Shown one piece after another: positions 7,744 through 15,964 of a stretch of DNA of 64,000 nucleotides (within the stretch, counting starts at the first letter, position 1; each line of letters starts with the position of its first letter). The position numbers and the translations under genes are program-made. This DNA is from CAYWWY01 sp964462525 (GTDB lineage: Bacteria; Thermotogota; Thermotogae; MWEM01). The notes under the pieces were generated by a model. That model worked only from the letters and a program-made list of their open reading frames with translations, searched no databases and was not told the DNA's origin. Location: contig CAYWWY010000005.1 of NCBI GenBank assembly GCA_964462525.1, positions 1 through 64,000 on the forward strand, given 5' to 3'.

Positions 7744-9278
7744 GTCATCGGCAAAGCGTCCTCATCGTCAATGCGCAATGTTATGATCCAAAAGGAAAGT
7801 CATATCAATGGTGTGATCTGTTGGTTCGTGATGGGATTGTATGTGAGAAGAAGGAACCAGGGCAGATCAAAGGTTGGCCCCAATCGAATCTTTTGGATCT
7901 AGCGGGCCAATTCTTGTACCCTGGTTTGATCGACGCCCATTGCCATTTACTGGGAATTGGCCAGAAACTCAGCAGTTATGATCTGGAACGCTTGACAAGC
8001 CTCTCTGAATTTCAACAAACAGTCCGGGCTTTGCAGGAAAGCGCCCCAAACGACCGGTCTCCGATGGTCTTGAGGGGTTGGGATGAGGTTCGGTTACAGG
8101 CGGTTCCCGTGAAAGAGATTCTGGATCAGATCTGTTTGGACCGCCCGATGGTGTGCGTTCGAAGATGCGGTCATTTGGCGACCGCGAACTCCTGCGCGAT
8201 AGAAACCTACGGATTGACCGCGTTGGATGGGGTGAATGGATCGGATGCGCAATCAGGGGTGTTCAAAGAATCCGCGTTGGAGATGATTTATCAAAAGATT
8301 GCTTCCTCTGCGGAAACCCAATCAAGAAATTGGGAAACAGCCGCCCTTGCTTTGCGATCATGGGGTGTTACAACTGTTCATTCCGATGACCTTGGGAACA
8401 GCGGTTGGGAATCTCTTTCTACCCTTTTGCGCCATCAGAATCAGATTCGTGTGTGGGAAAAGCTGAATGTTCCACAGGAATCTCGAATGAAAAAGTGGTT
8501 GGAAGAAGATCCGGGCCTTTTCGGAACGTACAGTCCATTTAGCAAAGTGGGTGCCATCAAACTTTTTTTGGATGGCTCATTGGGGGGTAGCACGGCTTAT
8601 CTGACCGATCCCTATCATGACAATCCATCATCAAGAGGGGAATTGTTGATGGACGAAGAACGATGGGCATCCTTTGTAACTTTTGCCGAGAGGATGAGAT
8701 TGACCATTTGCGTTCATGTGATCGGAGATGGGGCATTGGAAGTTGCGCTTCGAGGGTTTTCTCGAAAAATGGAACCAGGAAACCCTCTGCGGCATCGGCT
8801 GATTCATGCGCAACTTGCGTCAAAGGATCAGCTCCGAATGATTAAGAAACTTGGCCTATACGTGAGCATTCAGCCGTCTTTCTACCCTTCTGATCAAGCG
8901 ATGTCTGTGATTCGCCTTGGAACCCATCGCCTCCGGGAGATTGGGTATCCATTTGACCGGATGCTGGATATGGGGATACCATTGACTTTGTCTACCGATG
9001 CGCCTGTCGAGGATTACCATCCATGGAAGACCTTACGGGACGCTGTTCGGTTTATGGATATCCACAGCGCATTTGACGCATATACAATAGAAGCAGCCAA
9101 AGCGGGATTTCAGGAGGAAGAGATTGGGCTATGGGAGGTGGGATACTTCGCTGATGGGTTTGTGCTTGCTCAAGACTTGTTTGGGTGTACTGCGGAGGAA
9201 ATCGCGCGAACTGAACCTGTTGGAACGATTTTCGACGGAGTGTGGACCAGAAAAAATCAAAATGGATTGGAAGACTGA
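7740..9278 (+). CDS. YtcJ-type metal-dependent amidohydrolase
   Basis: A TIM-barrel amidohydrolase of the superfamily that hydrolyses amide or imide bonds. The 512 aa fit the YtcJ family (about 520-540). The metal-binding HxH is in GLIDAHCHLLGIG (about residue 65). Later family elements are KLFLDGSLGGSTAYL (the barrel Lys and following turn), VHVIGDGAL, HRLIHAQL and STDAPVEDYHPW (the final catalytic Asp). No signal peptide, so cytosolic. Members are often annotated as carbonic/amide hydrolases without a known substrate; the substrate cannot be told here. It shares an ATGA overlap with the preceding unknown gene. Confidence 0.87.
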   Translation: MSHRQSVLIVNAQCYDPKGKSYQWCDLLVRDGIVCEKKEPGQIKGWPQSNLLDLAGQFLYPGLIDAHCHLLGIGQKLSSYDLERLTSLSEFQQTVRALQESAPNDRSPMVLRGWDEVRLQAVPVKEILDQICLDRPMVCVRRCGHLATANSCAIETYGLTALDGVNGSDAQSGVFKESALEMIYQKIASSAETQSRNWETAALALRSWGVTTVHSDDLGNSGWESLSTLLRHQNQIRVWEKLNVPQESRMKKWLEEDPGLFGTYSPFSKVGAIKLFLDGSLGGSTAYLTDPYHDNPSSRGELLMDEERWASFVTFAERMRLTICVHVIGDGALEVALRGFSRKMEPGNPLRHRLIHAQLASKDQLRMIKKLGLYVSIQPSFYPSDQAMSVIRLGTHRLREIGYPFDRMLDMGIPLTLSTDAPVEDYHPWKTLRDAVRFMDIHSAFDAYTIEAAKAGFQEEEIGLWEVGYFADGFVLAQDLFGCTAEEIARTEPVGTIFDGVWTRKNQNGLED

Positions 9279-9296
9279 AAGGGGGATTATTCGGGA

Positions 9297-11456
9297 ATGT
9301 TGGGTTTGATTGCCGTTGCTGTGATTGGAGCTTTAGGATTAGCTGCGTACAACTTTTTTGCCGTAAAGAAAATGGATGCCGGCACGCCTTTGATGAAGGA
9401 GATTGCCGGAGCCATTCAGGAAGGCGCGGATGCCTTTATCCGCCATGAGTATAAAGTCATTTTCACTATTGCCATCTTTATCGCCATTCTTTTGATGGTC
9501 GTCGTCTCTTGGTATACAGGTGTTGCATTCCTCCTTGGGGCGGTTATGAGCGCCACAGCGGGATGGATTGGAATGAAGATTGCAACGATCGCCAATGTGC
9601 GCGTTTCCAACACGGCCCGCGAAACAAAGAGCCTGGGAAAGACCTTGAAAGTGGCCTTCCAGGGCGGAAGTGTTATGGGCTTGAGTGTTGGCGGCTTTGC
9701 ATTGATGGGCCTCGGTTTGGTTTATTGGATTTTTGGTAGACTGTTTGGTCAAACAGATGTTGAGCAACTGACCATTATTACGAACTGGATGGGAGTTAAC
9801 TTTATTCCCTTTACGATGACTGTATCAGGGTATGCGCTGGGCTGTTCGATCATTGCTATGTTTGATCGGGTTGGCGGCGGGATTTACACCAAAGCGGCCG
9901 ATATGGGCGCTGATCTGGTGGGAAAAACAGAAGCAAAGATTCCGGAAGACGATCCTCGGAATCCCGCAACCATTGCAGACAATGTTGGAGATAATGTGGG
10001 AGATGTCGCGGGATTGGGCGCTGACCTCCTCGAAAGCTATGTGGGAGCGATCATTTCCTGCATTGTTTTAGCCTCATATATTTTCTATCTAGCAGCGGGA
10101 TCCATCTCATATTCGATGGTTTCCACCTTGATCACCTATCCGCTTGGGTTTGCGGCGATCGGTATCTTATCGTGCATCATCGGGATTCTCACGCTCGTTC
10201 TGAAAAAAGCGTCGGATAATCCCCACCGTGAGCTGAACATATCTACTTGGACCTCTGCTGCCTTGACGTTAATTTTCACTGGGATATACACCTTTTTTAC
10301 CTTTCAAAATCATGATATGGCTTCCTTGCCGGACTTTCGACTTGGGATCATGTCTCCTTGGGTCTCGGCCATCTTGGGTATCATCAGCGGTGTGTGCATC
10401 GGAAAGATTGCTGAGTACTATACCAGTTATGACTTCAAGCCGACGAAAGAAATTGCGCAGGCGAGCGAACAGGGACCCGCGCTTACAATCACAAGTGGCT
10501 TGGCAGTGGGTATGAAGTCCACCTTTATGCCCGTGATCATTCTGGCCTTCGCGATCATCGGATCTCATCTTTGCGGGGGTCTGTACGGAGTAGCCATGGC
10601 TGCGATCGGTATGCTATCCTTCGTAGCGGCAACGGTTGCAGTCGATACCTATGGGCCGATTGCCGACAACGCCGGCGGAATCAGCGAGATGTCCAAATTG
10701 GACCCGAAGGTTCGAGAAATCACGGATAAACTCGATTCTGTCGGAAATACTACAGCAGCCATCGGTAAGGGATTTGCCATTGGGTCCGCAGCGTTTGCCG
10801 CATTGTCTCTGTTTGCTTCGTACCTGTACTCTCAAGTTCAACCCACAGCTGAATCGATTGCCTCTTTCGATCTGATTCTGAATATGATCCGGCCATTTAC
10901 TCTAGCGGGCGCGCTTGTGGGCGCAGCCTTACCTTATCTGTTTTCGGGAATTTTGATCGATGCTGTTGGAAAAGCGGCTCGAAAGATGGTCGATGAAGTC
11001 CGTCGCCAATTCCGGGAGAACCCGGGAATTTTGACTGGGGAAGAACGTCCCAACTATAAAGAATGCATAGAGATTTCTTCGGCGGGAGCCCTCAAAGAGA
11101 TGAAGGCACCTGCTCTTTTGGCTGTGCTTACGCCGATCGTTTGTGGGTTCCTCTTTGGAGAAGAATTTGTGGGCGGTCTTTTGATTGGAACGACTCTTTC
11201 GGGCGTGATGCTGGCCCTCTTTTCTGCTAATTCAGGAGGAGCTTGGGACAATGGAAAGAAACTGATCGAGTCCGGGTTTTTGAAGAACCAGGGCAAAGGG
11301 AGTTCTGCCCATGCGGCTGCAGTTGTTGGAGATACGGTTGGAGATCCGCTCAAGGATACGGTTGGGCCTTCGTTGGATATTCTGATCAAAATCATGGCCG
11401 TTATTTCCTTGATCGCTGTTTCCATTTTCGGTACGTACAATTTGTTCGGAAACTAA
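9297..11456 (+). CDS. hppA: K+-dependent membrane-bound ion-pumping pyrophosphatase
   Basis: Couples hydrolysis of pyrophosphate to pumping of H+ and/or Na+ across the inner membrane; about 16 membrane helices, 719 aa, within the family's usual 660-780. The catalytic signature DNVGDNVGDVAG (about residues 228-239) is intact. GNTTAAIGKGFAIGS carries Ala where K+-independent enzymes have Lys, which is known to mark the K+-dependent class. The Glu in GADLLESYVG right after the catalytic loop is the position kept in Na+-pumping members; Na+ transport is therefore possible but not proven. The start ATG is 18 bases behind the amidohydrolase stop. Confidence 0.95.
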   Translation: MLGLIAVAVIGALGLAAYNFFAVKKMDAGTPLMKEIAGAIQEGADAFIRHEYKVIFTIAIFIAILLMVVVSWYTGVAFLLGAVMSATAGWIGMKIATIANVRVSNTARETKSLGKTLKVAFQGGSVMGLSVGGFALMGLGLVYWIFGRLFGQTDVEQLTIITNWMGVNFIPFTMTVSGYALGCSIIAMFDRVGGGIYTKAADMGADLVGKTEAKIPEDDPRNPATIADNVGDNVGDVAGLGADLLESYVGAIISCIVLASYIFYLAAGSISYSMVSTLITYPLGFAAIGILSCIIGILTLVLKKASDNPHRELNISTWTSAALTLIFTGIYTFFTFQNHDMASLPDFRLGIMSPWVSAILGIISGVCIGKIAEYYTSYDFKPTKEIAQASEQGPALTITSGLAVGMKSTFMPVIILAFAIIGSHLCGGLYGVAMAAIGMLSFVAATVAVDTYGPIADNAGGISEMSKLDPKVREITDKLDSVGNTTAAIGKGFAIGSAAFAALSLFASYLYSQVQPTAESIASFDLILNMIRPFTLAGALVGAALPYLFSGILIDAVGKAARKMVDEVRRQFRENPGILTGEERPNYKECIEISSAGALKEMKAPALLAVLTPIVCGFLFGEEFVGGLLIGTTLSGVMLALFSANSGGAWDNGKKLIESGFLKNQGKGSSAHAAAVVGDTVGDPLKDTVGPSLDILIKIMAVISLIAVSIFGTYNLFGN

Positions 11457-11531
11457 TAGAATGGGGAGATGGAACGAAAGATTCTGTCTCCCGACTTCTA
11501 TTTTGTTCATCATTGGTTCGGGAGGGACAAC

Positions 11532-12407
11532 ATGACGAAACGAAAAATCAGTATCTGTCTGCTAATCGTAATGACCTTTATGATGGTTTCCTTTGGGGGA
11601 GGTCGGTTTTTGCACCACTATCTTATCGTGGATGAGATTGAACCGTTTACGGACACCGGTCGTCTTTTAGCGGCCCACCGGGTCATGCAGGTTCAAAACC
11701 TCTTTTTGTTGGTTTGTCAACAGGGTTTGATTGCGTACAACAGCCAATCTCGCGATGATTATGAGCGATTTGAAGCCTTTTCGAAGATGTTCGAAGAAGC
11801 CCAAAAGACCATGGTTCAAAAAGAGACCTTAGAAACCCTTGCCCAAGGGGAGCAGTTCAGTCGCGTTCTTGCATTGAAACAGTCTATCTATTCTCATTTC
11901 CAAGCGGCGTTCACAGTGCAACGATTGCAAAGCCCGGAAATTCCCTCTCTGCAAAAGAAAGCGCTTTCCGATCTGATTATCGAGGGATTTTGGGAGCATC
12001 GAGAAATGGTCCGGATGGCCGTCCGGCCCATAGAATCTATACCTGGCTATGATTTGCAGCGAGAGATGATTCGTCTGCATCAGATGGAATCGATGGTTTT
12101 AGAAATGGTCAATCATTGGCTGCTCTTTCTCTTCTTCGACCATTATCCGTCCTTGTCTTCCTGCCAATCCCTTTTCCGAGCCATTCAGGCGAATTGGCCC
12201 TCCTACAGTCAGATGAGTCTGATCCAAAATCAACCAGATCGGGCGGAGGCATTTTCGGTTTTGGAAGGGCAATTGATCCATTTCCAATGGCTCTGCTCGG
12301 AAGTGTTGGAGTCGCTCGAATCGAATGAACGGGCGGGTATGATTTCGTTGGTTTCCATGATGCATGAAGCAATTCGATCCATGCACCGTACCATGCTACT
12401 GCTCTAA
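11532..12407 (+). CDS. Membrane-anchored helical protein, unknown function
   Basis: A 291-aa protein with a basic N-terminus and one membrane segment (about residues 6-27), then an almost wholly helical domain that should lie outside the membrane. The helical bundle recalls ligand-binding four-helix domains of chemoreceptors, but no HAMP, signalling or kinase domain follows, so it is not a receptor by itself. The start at 11532 was chosen for the strong site GGGAGGGA 5 bases upstream; an earlier in-frame ATG at 11469 would break the signal-like N-terminus. It stands between the pyrophosphatase and another exported unknown. Confidence 0.6.
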   Translation: MTKRKISICLLIVMTFMMVSFGGGRFLHHYLIVDEIEPFTDTGRLLAAHRVMQVQNLFLLVCQQGLIAYNSQSRDDYERFEAFSKMFEEAQKTMVQKETLETLAQGEQFSRVLALKQSIYSHFQAAFTVQRLQSPEIPSLQKKALSDLIIEGFWEHREMVRMAVRPIESIPGYDLQREMIRLHQMESMVLEMVNHWLLFLFFDHYPSLSSCQSLFRAIQANWPSYSQMSLIQNQPDRAEAFSVLEGQLIHFQWLCSEVLESLESNERAGMISLVSMMHEAIRSMHRTMLLL

Positions 12408-12461
12408 GCAAAGATTGATCCATGCTTTTGCAGGATCCAATTAGAGAAATGGGGGGGTGTT

Positions 12462-12941
12462 ATGAAGAAAGCGGTCTGGGTTTGTTTCATGGTGTTGATT
12501 TGTACCTTAGCGGCTCATGCGACCACTCGATTGACGGGCGTATGGACAGGGAAATTGGTTTTTGGTTCGTATGAGTATACCTTCACTATGAATATGAATG
12601 ATCGTTCGTCCCGTTTTGATCGGCGGGATGAGGATCCCATTGGTATTCTGAGGTATACACATGATTTTGTGATGGACGTACGGTTTGACAGCTCAAATCG
12701 AGTATTGAGAATCGTTCATTCGATCGATCCGAAAAAGCTGGTAGATCAAATACCCGAAAAGGTCATTAACCATTTTGCTTTGGAAATGACGGGGTTCTAT
12801 TATGCCTACACATCAGGGGCTCGGGTGATGAATGGCCTGGTTCGGTTTCATGATATCCTTCTTTTTACCGATCCAGGGCATATCCAACATAGCCGGATCA
12901 ATCTGCATCAAGGCAATTGGAGCGCCCGTCCGATCCAGTAG
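12462..12941 (+). CDS. Secreted small protein, unknown function
   Basis: A 159-aa protein with a clear signal peptide (basic start, hydrophobic core to about residue 18, cleavage near AHA-TT). The mature part is beta-rich (LTGVWTGKLVFGSYEYTFTM), reminiscent of small lipocalin-like domains that open with a G-x-W motif, but the match is too short to assign. ATG is preceded by GGGGGGT. It is the last plus-strand gene before a convergent junction with the MreC-like gene 20 bases on. Confidence 0.6.
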   Translation: MKKAVWVCFMVLICTLAAHATTRLTGVWTGKLVFGSYEYTFTMNMNDRSSRFDRRDEDPIGILRYTHDFVMDVRFDSSNRVLRIVHSIDPKKLVDQIPEKVINHFALEMTGFYYAYTSGARVMNGLVRFHDILLFTDPGHIQHSRINLHQGNWSARPIQ

Positions 12942-12961
12942 GTCGATGGAACGCAGATCCA

Positions 12962-13711
12962 TTATTGGATAATGATGAAGTGCCGATGTTGAAGCGCGTC
13001 GTCTCTTTTGGTTGCAAATTCCAGGTTGTACGCTTCAACAACTCCTTGCTGCAATAGAGCGCCAATCGTTCCCAGATAGTCCCATCCGTATCGTTTGACC
13101 GTATATCCTCCTGGTTCATAATCCGAAAAATAGACCCGATCTCCAGAAGCAAAGGAGAAAGCGGTGTTATAGTTCATAACTTTGCCCTTCTCAAAAAAAG
13201 CTTGATCTCGTGTCCCGTCTTGGGTATGAACCAAAACTTGACAAAAGAATCGATGGTTCCATATCGGTAAAAACAGCGCGAATTGGTCATACACTTCCCA
13301 CGCTTTTGCCACGACAGAACCATCCAAAGGGGATACCAAAAGGGCGTTGGATCCTATGCGAGAAGCGCTGGTAATCCGCAGTAATTCGCTACCCTCTTTT
13401 TTCTGAATGGAGAGCAAGATCCCAATCGGATATTGTTCTAAGGCAGAAAAAGGGGTGTTTTGTAGAAAAAATTGAGACTCTTCCAATTCCTTTCGTTCCA
13501 TCTCCGCCAAAGAATGCAAAAACTCTTCGCCCCAATCGATCTTTTGGATTTCTTGTTGCACCCTCATTCTTCCCAACGCGCTGAACATCGGGGAATCGAA
13601 AAACCATGTTTTAAATGGACTATGTATGCCCCATAATTCCATGAGCATCCAGAAGAGTAGAATGCATATGAGGAAGAAGATGGATTGAAGCGAAGATAGT
13701 TTTTTTTTCAT
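12962..13711 (-). CDS. MreC-like membrane-anchored protein
   Basis: A 249-aa protein with one N-terminal membrane anchor (about residues 10-28), a short helical segment rich in Glu/Gln (about 48-80), and two beta-rich parts including SRIGSNALLVSPLDGSVV and GDRVYFSDYEPGGY. The anchor, helix and tandem beta-barrel plan is that of MreC, the periplasmic scaffold of the elongasome. Similarity is weak, but the gene follows a MreB homologue by 5 bases, as mreC follows mreB in many genomes. The usual long coiled coil is short here. I infer a partner for the MreB-like protein; it could also be an unrelated exported protein. Confidence 0.5.
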   Translation of the reverse strand: MKKKLSSLQSIFFLICILLFWMLMELWGIHSPFKTWFFDSPMFSALGRMRVQQEIQKIDWGEEFLHSLAEMERKELEESQFFLQNTPFSALEQYPIGILLSIQKKEGSELLRITSASRIGSNALLVSPLDGSVVAKAWEVYDQFALFLPIWNHRFFCQVLVHTQDGTRDQAFFEKGKVMNYNTAFSFASGDRVYFSDYEPGGYTVKRYGWDYLGTIGALLQQGVVEAYNLEFATKRDDALQHRHFIIIQ

Positions 13712-13716
13712 GGGGT

Positions 13717-14718
13717 CTATAGCAGCTGTGTGGTCAATTCTTGAAAGGATTCGTTTCGGGCGCTTTCAATGGTTCCCTTGACCACGCAATGGTGCGGATG
13801 ATCAGGAATGATAAACCGGATCTGTGTCTTTTCTTCCAGATACGCTCCGATTCCCGGGAGGAGCGCGCCACCCCCCCCAAGTAAAATGCCTCTTTCGAGG
13901 ATATCTTTTGCCAAATCGGGGGATACGCCTTCCAAACCTGAAAAGACCAGCTCGGGCAAATAGCTCAGTTCTTCTTGGGCAAAGGGGATTAGTTGAATCG
14001 GAGAAAAAACCGTTTGCTTCGGAAGTCCGGTTTTCAGATCCAGACCAATTATGGTGATTTCCATTGCTTCCCCTTCTTCAAGACACCTGCACTGGTTTTG
14101 GAGGATTTCTTCCGCAGTTAACTCCCCGATCATGATCGAATGATGGTTTTGAAAGAATTCCTGAAGCTGTTGGCGAAGCCGGTTCAATCCATAAGGAACG
14201 GAAACGGACTTCACAATATGGCCCATCGTCAGTAAAGCGATTTCGGTATGGGCATGACCCAGATCCATGACCATGTTCGCTTTGGGCTCAAAAACGTTCA
14301 ACCCAGCTCCTATAGCCAATGATAGAAGATCCGGGAGATAATAAACTTTTCGAGCTCCGGCCTCGCTTAACGCTTCTGCATAGGCTTCCTTTTCCACCTG
14401 GGTGTTTGCGGAATCAAGATTGATCACTACTTCCGGTCTGAAGGAGCGGATCGACGATCTCGCCTGAGAAAAGAGATGCTGGAAAAAAGCGACGCTAACC
14501 TCATAATCGGACTGCCGCCGGTTGTGGAATGGAAACAGGATTCGAATATGAGCAGGTGTTTTCCCAATCATGTTCCATGCATCATTCCCGAATGCAATGA
14601 ACCCTCTTCCGCGATCTTCCGAAAGGGCCGAACGTCCGTCAAACAGGATGGTTCCTTCTTGGTCGATCATCTTCGTTATGGATGAACCTGGATCAATCCC
14701 GATCGTAATTCGATGCAA
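13717..14718 (-). CDS. Divergent MreB-family actin homologue
   Basis: Clearly MreB-related over its 333 aa: AFGNDAWNMIGKTPAHI (about 42-58), GAGLNVFEP, LTAEEILQNQ, GLDLKTGLPK and GILLGGGGALLPGIG (adenosine-site loop) all align. Residues that handle the phosphates have changed. Phosphate-1 is GIDPGSSIT instead of GIDLGTANT. Phosphate-2 is DLGHAHTE (152-159) instead of DIGGGTTE. The conserved acidic IEEP before GAGL has become LPDL. It may bind nucleotide poorly or not hydrolyse it. It sits between the TonB-like and MreC-like genes (gaps of 12 and 5 bases), so it is probably a specialised paralogue, not the main cell-shape MreB. Confidence 0.82.
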   Translation of the reverse strand: MHRITIGIDPGSSITKMIDQEGTILFDGRSALSEDRGRGFIAFGNDAWNMIGKTPAHIRILFPFHNRRQSDYEVSVAFFQHLFSQARSSIRSFRPEVVINLDSANTQVEKEAYAEALSEAGARKVYYLPDLLSLAIGAGLNVFEPKANMVMDLGHAHTEIALLTMGHIVKSVSVPYGLNRLRQQLQEFFQNHHSIMIGELTAEEILQNQCRCLEEGEAMEITIIGLDLKTGLPKQTVFSPIQLIPFAQEELSYLPELVFSGLEGVSPDLAKDILERGILLGGGGALLPGIGAYLEEKTQIRFIIPDHPHHCVVKGTIESARNESFQELTTQLL

Positions 14719-14730
14719 AATACACTCCTT

Positions 14731-15513
14731 TTATGGGGTTTGGGGTTGCAGCGGTGTCCCAAACTGAATCCGGACGCGAATGGTGATGGGCTGGTATGTA
14801 TGTCCTTGAGGCAAAAAATGCAAAGCCCTCAGAACGATGCTGTTGAGATCTAAAGATGGCGATGATTCGATCTGAACAATTCCTCCCCCGTTTGTTTGGA
14901 GTTGGATTCGCGCCGTGACCACGCCAGTAAGGGCATGAATACGCTCTCGAGGAGTTCGCTGAAGCAAATCGTTGTATTCCGAAATAAGCATTTCTTGCAC
15001 AAATTGGTAGTTTGGAAAATTAAACTCACTCAGTTCTTCAAAGGAATATTCCCTTCCAGGAACCAACGGATCTTCTCGGACTACTTGTACAGTTCTTTTG
15101 GTTGGCATCCCCAGATGGGCCAGTTGTTGAATCGGCGTTTCGTCTGTATTCATAAGCGTTTCTGGAGGCAAGATTCCAGGAGCTGCATCTTGTACAGGCT
15201 GAGGGGTGTATCGGATCGAAGGTCCTGAAGACGCGGGTTGTTGAGGTGTGAACGCCAATAAAGCATCAAATAAGGGATCGGGTTTTGGGTTGGGCGATAT
15301 GGGAGAAACCGCTTCGGATGGCGCGGTAGTCGCCGCGGGTTCCACTGTTGTGGTTGAAAGGCGAAGTTGGATTTCAATGGGCTGGGCTTCTCTTGTGGGG
15401 ACAGGACGCGCGCTAAGCAACAGAATCAGGCCTGCGATCATCCCAATTTCAAACAAGGCTGTCAGAAACCCGGAAAGGGTAAGAATCGGGTCAATCCCCA
15501 CCGACTTGCTCAT
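14731..15513 (-). CDS. TonB-like energy-transducing protein
   Basis: A 260-aa protein: one N-terminal membrane segment (about residues 14-35), a long Pro/Thr/Ala-rich periplasmic linker (about 55-140), and a C-terminal domain with the TonB pattern G-V-V-T-A-R-I-Q-L-(x)-G-G-(x)-V-Q-I-(x)-S-S-P-S-L-D (about 205-230), then L-P-Q. TonB proteins carry inner-membrane force to outer-membrane receptors. It overlaps exbD by ATGA. No ExbB/TolQ gene is nearby. The linker is rich in Pro but lacks the classical Glu-Pro/Lys-Pro repeats. It could equally be a TolA-like protein. Confidence 0.75.
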   Translation of the reverse strand: MSKSVGIDPILTLSGFLTALFEIGMIAGLILLLSARPVPTREAQPIEIQLRLSTTTVEPAATTAPSEAVSPISPNPKPDPLFDALLAFTPQQPASSGPSIRYTPQPVQDAAPGILPPETLMNTDETPIQQLAHLGMPTKRTVQVVREDPLVPGREYSFEELSEFNFPNYQFVQEMLISEYNDLLQRTPRERIHALTGVVTARIQLQTNGGGIVQIESSPSLDLNSIVLRALHFLPQGHTYQPITIRVRIQFGTPLQPQTP

Positions 15514-15920
15514 GGTTCCTCCATCCGGACTTCGATGTGCACATTATGGATGCCCTGACGGCGAAATAGATCCAGGATTTGGATCACGACGCCATGATGC
15601 GCTTTTTCATCTGCAAGAATGGAAGGATCGGATACGCGATTCATCTCAATATCCCTTTTCATACGTGCTTCAAGCTCCTGGAGCGTTACCCTTTGCCCTT
15701 CGAGGGTAATTTCGTTCTGTGGACTGACAGAAACCACCCATCGGGTTCCAGTTTGCATGGCTTGGCCTGTTTGGGCTTGAGGCAAGGAAATCTCAATCGC
15801 CTGATCCTGCATGATTTCAAAGGTAGAAGTCAGAATAAAAAACAAGAGCAGGATAAAGAGGATATCGATCAGTGGAGTGATGTTGATCTGCGTATCAGAG
15901 TCCCACTGCCGTTTTCTCAT
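15510..15920 (-). CDS. ExbD/TolR-family stator protein
   Basis: Typical ExbD/TolR of 136 aa: short cytoplasmic N-terminus, then INITPLIDILFILLLFFIL, where the single membrane helix carries the essential Asp (about residue 19), followed by a periplasmic domain ending in an (I/V)-x-I-(x)-V-R-M-type strand. With ExbB/TolQ pentamers it forms a proton-driven motor; that partner is not in this window. The ATG has AGAGAGGTGAATC just upstream. A promoter (15,951) lies in front, so this gene may start its own transcript behind the LolA-like gene. Confidence 0.88.
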   Translation of the reverse strand: MRKRQWDSDTQINITPLIDILFILLLFFILTSTFEIMQDQAIEISLPQAQTGQAMQTGTRWVVSVSPQNEITLEGQRVTLQELEARMKRDIEMNRVSDPSILADEKAHHGVVIQILDLFRRQGIHNVHIEVRMEEP

Positions 15921-15950
15921 CTTGGATTCACCTCTCTTCGTTCAGGGGTG

Positions 15951-15959
15951 ATTATACCA
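15951..15959 (-). promoter_or_regulatory. Extended -10 promoter upstream of exbD
   Basis: The minus strand reads TGGTATAAT, a perfect TATAAT with TG extension, 31 bases upstream of the exbD start and just behind the stop of the LolA-like gene. It would separate the exbD-tonB-mreB-mreC group from the flagellar transcript. Confidence 0.55.
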
Positions 15960-15964
15960 CATCT

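Noticed and set aside
11464..11492. Hairpin GGGAGA/TCTCCC behind the pyrophosphatase gene as a terminator
   Set aside because: The loop is 17 bases and there is no T run, so it is too weak to call.
13717..14718. Calling the MreB-like gene a pilM or ftsA
   Set aside because: The motifs AFGNDAWNMIGKTP and GLDLKTGLPK are those of MreB; FtsA/PilM 1C-type domains are not seen.
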